DNA of 64,000 nucleotides from Stramonita haemastoma (lineage: Eukaryota; Mollusca; Gastropoda; Neogastropoda; Muricidae), in the NCBI GenBank assembly GCA_030674155.1, contig CM060327.1:19226355-19290354 (forward strand), given 5' to 3'. The notes beneath the pieces were generated by a model, which was given only the letters and a program-made list of their open reading frames with translations, was not told the origin of the DNA and made no database searches. Below, piece after piece: positions 57,028-64,000 of the stretch. How positions within the stretch are numbered: position 1 is the first letter of the stretch; the number at the start of each line of letters is the position of its first letter. The translations under genes and the position numbers were made by a program.

Positions 57028-57098
57028 TTGTTATTATAACAATTATTATTATAATTATTATAATTATTATAATTATTATTATTATTATTACTATTGAC
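56965..57098. repeat. (GTA)n-(ATT)n triplet microsatellite
   Basis: About 16 AGT/GTA triplets, then TTATAA and ATT triplets, abutting the SINE. Confidence 0.97.
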
Positions 57099-57447
57099 TA
57101 TCAACTCAGTGGTAAACCAACGGCCATAAGACTGCAAATCTATGCAGGTGCACAGTAAAGTAACAAGCCCTTTTTTTTCTTTACGGATAGCTCCAGTGCA
57201 TACGGGCATATTTTGAGTGCATACCTTTTATGCACCTCAAGTACTAGATCTTTCGTAGGAAGAGCACTCTCCATTCTTACAAACCTTACACATAAAGGCA
57301 GACTCCCCTGTATGCAGATTAGGTTACTCAACATCCAGGATGTACAGTGGGCTCTTCAAAGTCATAGGGTTGCTATGCAACCAGGATGTAGGGAAAGAGC
57401 TTAGTGATTCATGCAAGGCAAGGCAGAGGTTTAGTTCCTTTTCAGAC

Positions 57448-57645
57448 AGCCTGGGTGTGTGTACACCCAGGAGATATGGGAGCGGGTTATACCTTCACTA
57501 ACGGTATGGGTGTATGTACACCCAGGAGATATGGGAGCGGGTTATGCCTTCACTAACGGTATGGGTGTCTGCACACCCAGGAGATATGGGAGCGGGTTAT
57601 GCCTTCAATAAAAGTATGGGTTGCTGTACACCCAGGAGGTACAGC
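57448..57645. repeat. 55-bp tandem repeat, four copies, in the transposon's right end
   Basis: Unit: GGGTGTATGTACACCCAGGA, GATATGGGAGCGGGTTATGC, CTTCACTAACGGTAT. Each unit carries the palindrome of the subterminal repeat. Copies 1-3 are almost identical; copy 4 (GGGTTGCTGTACACCC) has drifted. Confidence 0.93.
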
Positions 57646-57676
57646 GCGTCGAGGCCGAGGCGACGTACGGGGAAGG

Positions 57677-57680
57677 TTAA
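57677..57680. repeat. TTAA target-site duplication, right
   Basis: Directly abuts the terminal inverted repeat ending at 57676. Confidence 0.8.
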
Positions 57681-59063
57681 TATGCATACCAAATCCTCAA
57701 AACTGTCAAGAAAAAAAAAACTTCGGAAAGTCACTCTCAAAGAATTATTCAACAAAATTCTTATCAGCTTAGCTCGCTCCAATTTGCACACATCACAGCA
57801 ATCGGGCGATATTACTTTCTTTCCCCTCTTCTTCATTATAGACACTTGCTTTTCTTTGGGGGAAAAAATCCTGGTTGTAATGTTGAAACTATCATTTGTC
57901 ATCAGCTTCCAACAATATACAGCCACACCCTTTGCTTGGATATTAATATGTCTTCCTGTTTCTCTTTGTCTCATCCTCTGTAATAATGACTGCCTAATCA
58001 ATAATTGCCAGTAGGTGTATTAATCGTAGGATTCTGTAGACACTGTTTATGGGCCACAGCTGGCGTTCCTCATAGCAGTGTACTCATATCTTATTAATTT
58101 CTGGTATGTACTAAAGATAGCGGAGGTGACGAAGAGACATTGGTCATCGGGGACGGCACTACCATTACAATTTCTTGCATTTCCACAACATTTAGTTCAG
58201 GTTAACATTGTCTCACAGTGCTGCAGTGCGCATTTTCTTAATCAATTCAATAACGGTAACAACAATATTGAGCACCCCATCAACAATATAGCCCCCCCCC
58301 AAATTTCTTGATTTAAGAGTGTGAGTGAAGGACGAATCTTGAAAGCAAAGTGGAAAAAGTAGTTTAGTATCAGTACTCTCAGACAGATGCCGATACCGCA
58401 TTTACTGTTAGTGCCTCGGTGTGAGCAGGGATCTTTTTCTACAGTTTCATATGTGTAGAATTGAGCCTGTGCTTTCTCTTTGGAATTGGGTTTCGAAATC
58501 TGAAAGTGAAACTTTTTTCCTTTAAATTGCCGACTTAAAGTCCAAATCAATAAAGACAGAAGAAAACTGTGTAGGCAAAACTAGACAACAGTCATTCAGA
58601 GAAGAAGCCCCCTTTTAGTAAACGGTTTGGGCCCTTAGTTTCTTATATGTTAGGGAAAAGATGGGGGGGGGGGGGATCCAGACCACAATTCCTGAATGCC
58701 CTTCTGTTGCCTTTTTTATTCGGTCGGCCCTCCACAGACTGCAAGTCCATATCTTAGTTTGAACACGCTGTATATAAAGAGAACGAAAACGACACACATT
58801 TAAATTCTAATTCATCATGCACACAACCTATCTTTAGGACATTTCCTTCTTCTTGTTTTTCATAAACCTGAAAATCCTTAAAAGAAAGAAAACTCAAGAT
58901 TCTAACAAACACGTTTCCTGCTTCTTGCCACCGACTTGTTAAGTAATCAGCCTCGTAACTGAACTAACTGTGCGCCTTTTTTCTCTCCCTGTCTCTGGCA
59001 TCAGCACATAGATGGATGTGGATATGAATCAGTGTGCTTGTGAGTGCACGCGTGTGTACGTGC

Positions 59064-59064
<1 letters not shown>
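57681..59064. other. Unique sequence, nothing recognised
   Basis: No coding signal or repeat partner apart from short C and G runs at 58291 and 58661. Confidence 0.5.
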
Positions 59065-59065
<1 letters not shown>

Positions 59066-59132
<67 letters not shown>

Positions 59133-59145
59133 CGCACGCGAGCAA
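59066..59145. repeat. (TG)n-(GC)n microsatellite
   Basis: About 29 TG units, then six CG steps. Confidence 0.97.
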
Positions 59146-60734
59146 ACACGCTTGCTTGCTTGCAGTAAATTTGCAGTGGATTTAGTCTGCGAGCTGCCTT
59201 TATAGAAGTTCTTAACGTTAGCCGACTGCTACCCCCAAACTGAATGAGTGTTTTATGAATCCTGTCAGAAGACAGGGATCACACAATCCACTTTTTTACG
59301 ATATGCTAATCTGAGAATATAGCTGACATTGTCTAGCCAACACATATACACTAATTGGAGAATGTTGGCTGAAAACAATTAGCCAATAATGGCTCTGTAG
59401 AACTGTTGATATGTGGCATGCCATTCGACTGTCTGTTCCTAAAATGGTTATCCCTGAGGGCAAAACTATCACGAACTTATGCATTGCCTACGACACCGCC
59501 GGCTTGATTGTAAAATTTTAGTGAACTTGTGGAAGGGTTTAACACCAAATGTGTGTCACTTAGGTGTATGGTCAAGCCTCCTGAAGTGCATTAGTGCTGA
59601 CATCACCCATACAAATCCACAGTTTCCTCTCGTCCACAGACAAAGCAGACCGCTGCTCACGTATTAATAATGTAGAGTTCAGGCATGTAACCTTTTTCAG
59701 TTGAAGGGAGAAATATGTTTATACATATTTAACATACATATATCACGTTAAAAATAGGATATTACCAGTGCCGTCAGTACTACCCAGCTTCAGGAGTTGA
59801 ACATACGCCTGTTGCAGGGTGTGGGTTCCAACGTAGAGAAGATCAAACTGATGACAACCAACACTATGAACATTGAACTAGGGCCAAGAACAAGTACCTC
59901 AAGAGTAAAGACGATGAAAAGCGTTAGATTGTGGAAGTGAATGTGACAGATGGCAGATTCAAAAAAGTTTTGTTTTTTTTTAAATCGCAGGCCTGTATCG
60001 TTCTAAAAGCTCAAAGCCATCTGAAACTACAATCACATTTCTGTCAGCTCCAAAGAGAATTTGACGCTCAACCTAGTGTTAGGCTAGTACTGTTTATGCC
60101 GTGTTTTTTTTAAAAAGGAATTTTTAGAAATAAGTACATATATAAATGCATGACTGATAAGGGCATAAAAATCTTTACACACACAGGTGTAACCGCAACA
60201 TTGACTCCAGATATATGAAATGACATACTGTGCGTGCGCATAATTTCCCTCGTTAATCACGTCGATTTGTTTCAGTAACTACACTTGCACACATTCTGAG
60301 AAGCATACTTGATGTGTCACTATGCTATAAAGATCCTTCGTGCACTATCTTGTGTCAGCTTAAGATCAGATTAATCCAAACAGTAATGACACCCTTCTAG
60401 TATGTTGTGTTGAAAGTGTGCTCTTCTCGTTCACTATTGTTTAAAACTGGAGCGGCACTGACAGCACAATAAAAAGGATGAATAGAGTGTGAAAACAGCC
60501 TATAAAATCGAATCCTTGAGAGTTCCCACCTGCTGGTGAAAAAGTAACTGTCATTCAACATCACACTCTCAAGTAGAGAAGTCAATTTTTATAGACTGTT
60601 GATATAAGTCGTGTACTCGTGAGGTGAACTGTGACATTTGGAGCCATTTACAATTGAAACTTCACTTTCTACTTTTCAAGTGTGGCTCAGCGAGGGGGTT
60701 TTTGTTTGCGGGTTTTTTTGTTTGCTGTAGCTTT
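59146..60734. other. Unique sequence, nothing recognised
   Basis: 1.6 kb of mixed, repeat-poor DNA. A GGGTTCCAACG word at 59823 resembles a B-box, but no A-box partner is convincing. Confidence 0.5.
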
Positions 60735-61005
60735 TTTTGTTCCTCGGCTATAGAGCTTCGAGGTTCATCAATGGTGAAACGTTGCGTATGCGACCGTGTG
60801 CCCACCTTTAAGTTTTTACCGTATGTGCAAGTTGCTCCGCGTGAGTTCGTACACAGGGCCTCGGTTTATAGTTCTCATCCGAAGAACTTTTAGGGGAGTG
60901 GAGTCAGTACTGATGTTAATTCTAGGAGGATAACAACCCTTTGAACAGCCATCTCGATGGTGTCAGATCCCAAGCTCAATGCTCAAACCACTAGGCCACT
61001 CATGG
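60735..61005 (-). repeat. SINE-1, long form with internal deletion
   Basis: Module A at 60735-60825 (TTCCTCGGCTATAGAGCTTC to GCCCACCTTTAAG) runs almost directly into the body core GGCCTCGGTTTATAGTTCTC at 60860. Head remnant at 60960-61000 (CAAACCACTAGGCCACTC). The part of the body between core and module A is shortened. Confidence 0.82.
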
Positions 61006-61019
61006 GGAGGGGGGGGGGG

Positions 61020-61310
61020 GGCAAACTGCTGAGGCTTACAGGCATCCTAAACACCGAAAAACAAAAACAAGAGCTGAATAGAATCGTGAACCATTACGGA
61101 GAGATTTTCGTGTAGGAGCAAAGGCATCTGGAGGGGGAGTGTAATCTGTAAAGCCAGACCCATCACATTGGACAAACAGCCCACAGACCGTTCCTTCTAA
61201 CCTCTGCCCTCCGGCACAAGGCGGCTTTGAGCAGCCAACCCAGCAACCGTTTGATGAACAGCAGCTTCCCCGCTGCTGAGAAACTCCCTGAGTTTAGAAA
61301 ACTCCTTTTA
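61020..61310 (+). pseudogene. LINE reverse transcriptase C-terminal fragment
   Basis: Plus frames give RLTGILNTEKQKQELNRIV, NHYGEIF, EQRHLEGECN, then after frame changes LPSGTRRL and SNRLMNSSFPAAEKL. This order fits the end of jockey/CR1-like reverse transcriptases, where a LNxIVkxxGkI block is followed by HPLHxxFxLLPSGRRYR and NRFxxSFiPxAixLLN. At least two frame changes and one stop are present. The fragment begins just after a SINE-1 head and a G run. Subfamily unassigned. Confidence 0.65.
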
Positions 61311-61480
61311 TTGTGGGTCTATAGCTCTGTATTCAAACTGTTCGTTATTTCAATTGGCAGTGTCAAGAAGTGTGTTATCTGCTTTTTATGTCATCAAAAT
61401 GAAAAAAAAGGAATATTGGTGAAGAAGGTTCTAGAGAGAGAGAAAAAAGTGAAGAAGGGCCTGAAACAAAAATGTGTCTT

Positions 61481-61482
61481 TT

Positions 61483-61554
<72 letters not shown>
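61481..61554. repeat. (GA)n microsatellite
   Basis: About 35 units with one GGA slip. Confidence 0.98.
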
Positions 61555-61558
<4 letters not shown>

Positions 61559-61618
61559 TTATTTGCAGAGGGTAATAAAGTACAATGACTTTTTTTCATC
61601 CAGCCCTCTAAAAGGGAA
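61555..61618 (-). repeat. LINE/SINE-like 3' tail (family I) between two (GA)n tracts
   Basis: TTTTATTTGCAGAGGGTAAT, AAAGTACAATGACTTTTTTT, CATCCAGCCCTCT. Best match is 7686-7745. Confidence 0.68.
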
Positions 61619-61651
61619 TAAGTATAAACACCAAAGCACAAGCAATATGTT

Positions 61652-61652
61652 T

Positions 61653-61733
<81 letters not shown>
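61652..61733. repeat. (GA)n microsatellite
   Basis: About 38 clean units. Confidence 0.98.
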
Positions 61734-61969
61734 CATTTGGGAGCAGGTTCAGTTCCATTCAGTTTACATCCTCGTTTTGAGCACAGAGAGATGGAGAGGT
61801 GTTGGTGCAGAGAAAGAGATGGAGAGAGAGAGAGTATGGTTTGACCAAGATGTTTATCTGCACTTCATCTCAGTGATTCCGTTCATCTACACACATGAAC
61901 TAAACAGCGACAATAGAAAGGGCGGAGCATTAGCACAATATTGATCCGTTGGCTGCTGCTGCCGCTGCT

Positions 61970-62116
61970 CTCTGTCTGTCTGTCTATCAGTCTGTCTCTC
62001 TATCTGTCTGTCTGTCTGTCTATATATCTTTCTATATCCGTCTGTCTTCCTCTAGCTGTCTGTCTGTTTGTCTGCCTCGCTCCCTGCATCTTTACCTGCC
62101 TTTCCGACTATCTCTG

Positions 62117-62177
<61 letters not shown>

Positions 62178-62180
62178 TCT
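61970..62180. repeat. (TGTC)n-(TATC)n-(TC)n low complexity
   Basis: TCTG and TATC words lead to a C run and a TC run at 62129-62175. Confidence 0.93.
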
Positions 62181-62269
62181 ATGTTCTCTCTCCAATTTTT
62201 CCTTCCCCTCTCCCCCTCGCTGTCTTGGAAAAAAATCTTATACTTAACTATAACCCTAACAGATAAAGA

Positions 62270-62326
62270 TCTCTGTCTCTCTCTATCACTCTGTCCTCTC
62301 TTCCTGTCTCTCTGTCTCTCTCTGTC

Positions 62327-62374
<48 letters not shown>

Positions 62375-62385
62375 CCTCTTCTCTC

Positions 62386-62419
<34 letters not shown>

Positions 62420-62420
62420 G
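62270..62420. repeat. (TC)n microsatellite with TGTC and CTCC breaks
   Basis: Slipped TC tract. Confidence 0.96.
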
Positions 62421-62639
62421 CAGACGCTCTGTTTCAAACCCATATTTAGCATTATCTATTCATGTTCTCTATAAAGATCTCTCTGTGGTGAGTTTCCTTC
62501 AAATTCAACAGAATAAAGGGCGCGGTTAGAAGTAAATGAAAACTAATATTTTTGCCTGTGCCCAGAAATGGCTCAAGGTTTCATCCATCCCATCAGCCAT
62601 AGCTCTGACGCGTGATGAAACAAAAGGAGGATGGGTTAA

Positions 62640-62822
62640 AACGAACGTATAAGATGTATTGTGTGCGTTCGCACATGGAATGTCGGTTTAGAATCTCACC
62701 TGAGAGATGTTCTGGAAAAAGGCAGCCGGTACCAGTGTAAACTCCAAGGGAGGAAAAATTCCACTTTGAACGGGCACGTCAACAGAGACTCAAACCCACT
62801 ACTTCAATTGCTATCAGATTAT
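62640..62822 (-). repeat. SINE-1 body fragment, decayed
   Basis: GTGTGCGTTCGCACATGGAA, TGTCGGTTTAGAATCTCACC, GTGTAAACTCCAAGGGAGG, then a head remnant GAGACTCAAACCCACTAC. Confidence 0.72.
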
Positions 62823-63045
62823 GAAAACAACACAGACTTCAAGCGCTGCTTACTGTTTTTTTTCATTCTTGTTTGTATTTGGTTTTGTTTGTTTTGTTGT
62901 TTGTTTTGTTTTTTATTGGGGGTCTTTTGTTTGTTTGTTTAGGGTTGGGGTTTTTTGGGGGAGGATGGGGGGTTAGCTGTGTTTGAACATTAACTGCATG
63001 GTGCATTTACTTATTCCTGGTGTGATGCGAATTTTTAAAATGCTG
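62823..63045. other. T/G-rich unique sequence
   Basis: TTTGTTTGTTT and GGGG words; no gene. Confidence 0.5.
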
Positions 63046-63049
63046 CCCC

Positions 63050-63805
63050 TAGGTGCATGGAATAGCCTAGCGGTTAGAGCGTTGATCTCGCGATTTGACC
63101 GCGAAGGTTCGAGCCGCCACCGACTCTCCCTTTCGAGGAGATTTAAAAAAAAATCCTTTGGAGTTAAGACAAATGGTAGCAAAATAATTTTTTTAAAAAC
63201 CAGCATGCACACAAATGTCGTGTTTATACACAACCCCTGAGAAAAATCAGGGAGTTGGAGTCCACAGGGTGATTCGGTGCTGTATAGGGCAACGTTCTGG
63301 CGGCTCCTGCGACGGCACTGGAACCATTCGTATCGGCGATTGCCTTTCCAATGTACCATTCCAGCGACGTGGAGAGGGGGGGGGTCTGCTGCAAGGGTAA
63401 CAGCTTGCCCTCCATACTTACTTACCCAGGCTTTGCGCTCTAGAGCCTAGAGCGCAGCTCCATAGTCTTCCGAGACTGACCGATGCCTACTTGTGGAGTA
63501 AATATCTGTACCGACTCCACTCCCCGAAAACCCGGATGAGACTATAAACCGAAGTCCCGTGTACGAACCCACAAAGAACATCTTGGGCACACGTTAAAAC
63601 TCGTTGCGCCTCTTGGTAGAGTAAGCCAGTGTGTGCCTGTAGGAACGGTTGGCAAAATTAAGAGAAAAAGGAACCTGCAATCACACTGTGTCATGTTTTC
63701 ACATCTTTCTGATCCCTGAACTATCTTAATCATGGGTGAACGGTTGCAAACGCAAAATATCACCATTGATAAACATCGGAGCTCTGGCTTCGGAACGAAA
63801 AATAT
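63050..63805 (+). repeat. SINE-1, long form, split by a nested insertion
   Basis: Head at 63060-63120 (ATAGCCTAGCGGTTAGAGCG, B-box GGTTCGAGCCG) and TCCTTTGGAGTTAAGAC at 63157. The body resumes at 63530 (CGGATGAGACTATAAACCGA) to 63650, then module A at 63720-63805 (CAAAATATCACCATTGAT to CGGAGCTCTGG). About 340 bp in between belong to something else. Confidence 0.8.
63180..63510. mobile_element. Unidentified insertion inside SINE-1, containing repeat H
   Basis: CGGCTCCTGCGACGGCACTG, GGCGATTGCCTTTCC and, at 63425-63500, a reversed repeat H (CCATAGTCTTCCGAGACTGA). No transposase. Exact boundaries are not visible by eye. Confidence 0.45.
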
Positions 63806-63851
63806 TTCTGTTCGGACTTGGTCATATTAAATTGTTAAGCATTCTAAATAC

Positions 63852-63910
63852 TATCACACACACATGCGTGGACAAACACACACAAACACACACACACACA
63901 CACACAAACA

Positions 63911-63965
<55 letters not shown>

Positions 63966-64000
63966 CACACAAACACAACAAACAAACAAAACACACACAC
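63852..64000. repeat. (CA)n microsatellite running off the window
   Basis: CA with AAACA breaks; reaches the last base. Confidence 0.97.

Larger units (their letters stand above)
56048..57676. mobile_element. piggyBac-like non-autonomous DNA transposon
   Basis: TTAA at 56044-56047 is followed by CCTTCCCCATACG; the far end reads CGTACGGGGAAGG followed by TTAA at 57677-57680. That is a 13-bp terminal inverted repeat with one mismatch and TTAA duplications, the signature of piggyBac elements. Subterminal palindromes CTGGGTGTGTGTACACCCAG occur at both ends, and a CCCTACATC.TGGTTGC block is inverted between 56321 and 57392. No transposase is readable, so the copy is non-autonomous. The interior holds a CATG/TG microsatellite, a SINE-1 copy and triplet repeats, all later insertions or expansions. 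Kolobok elements also use TTAA, but their ends usually differ. Confidence in the boundaries is high, in the superfamily moderate. Confidence 0.8.

Noticed and set aside
59760..59900. Another tRNA-headed SINE (GGGTTCCAACG word)
   Set aside because: Only a B-box-like word. No A-box at proper distance and no second copy.

Overview
The window looks like nuclear DNA of a mollusc, most likely a marine (caeno)gastropod. It has no bacterial-style gene organisation. It is packed with dinucleotide and tetranucleotide microsatellites, AT-rich minisatellites, tRNA-headed SINEs and broken non-LTR retrotransposons, and the SINE bodies resemble those of gastropods. The organism is inferred from repeat style only; no diagnostic gene fixes the species.

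Only one piece of host protein-coding sequence is recognisable: an 83-base exon on the minus strand at 37767-37849. It encodes part of RRM1 of a CELF/Bruno-like RNA-binding protein and resembles the CELF3-6 subgroup more than CELF1/2. It has AG and GT splice borders and correct phase. The simplest reading is that most of the window is intronic DNA of this gene, transcribed right to left. No second exon was found, so the flanking introns would be at least 37 kb and 26 kb.

Layout: 0-2.3 kb is degenerate low-complexity DNA and microsatellites. 2.8-4.4 kb is a 36-bp minisatellite split by a CT tract and a SINE. 5.4-8.4 kb holds SINE copies and CA/TG arrays. 9.1-12.6 kb holds two copies of a 40-bp minisatellite block sharing flanks, with a LINE 3' fragment between them. 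12.6-14.2 kb is dense microsatellite. 14.6-15.6 kb is a 26-bp minisatellite. 16.3-16.7 kb is a LINE tail. 18.2-24.6 kb is a very long, decayed array of ~42-bp units. 24.6-27.8 kb is a purine- and G-rich block with 26- to 33-bp minisatellites. 28-34 kb holds SINEs and microsatellites. 37.8 kb is the CELF exon. 38.5-42.3 kb holds three copies of a second SINE family. 42.2-44.6 kb holds two minisatellites and a decayed reverse transcriptase. 45-55 kb is mostly unique sequence with microsatellites. 56.05-57.68 kb is a piggyBac-like, TTAA-flanked non-autonomous transposon. 57.7-64 kb is unique DNA, a LINE fragment and nested SINEs.

The repeats interact. SINE-1 (tRNA head, body, optional 3' module) shares a central block with SINE-2 and a 3' tail with short LINE-like ends. 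Many SINEs sit next to, or interrupt, minisatellites. No operon, CRISPR array, rRNA gene or intact transposase was seen. Nearly all long open frames are translations of simple repeats.
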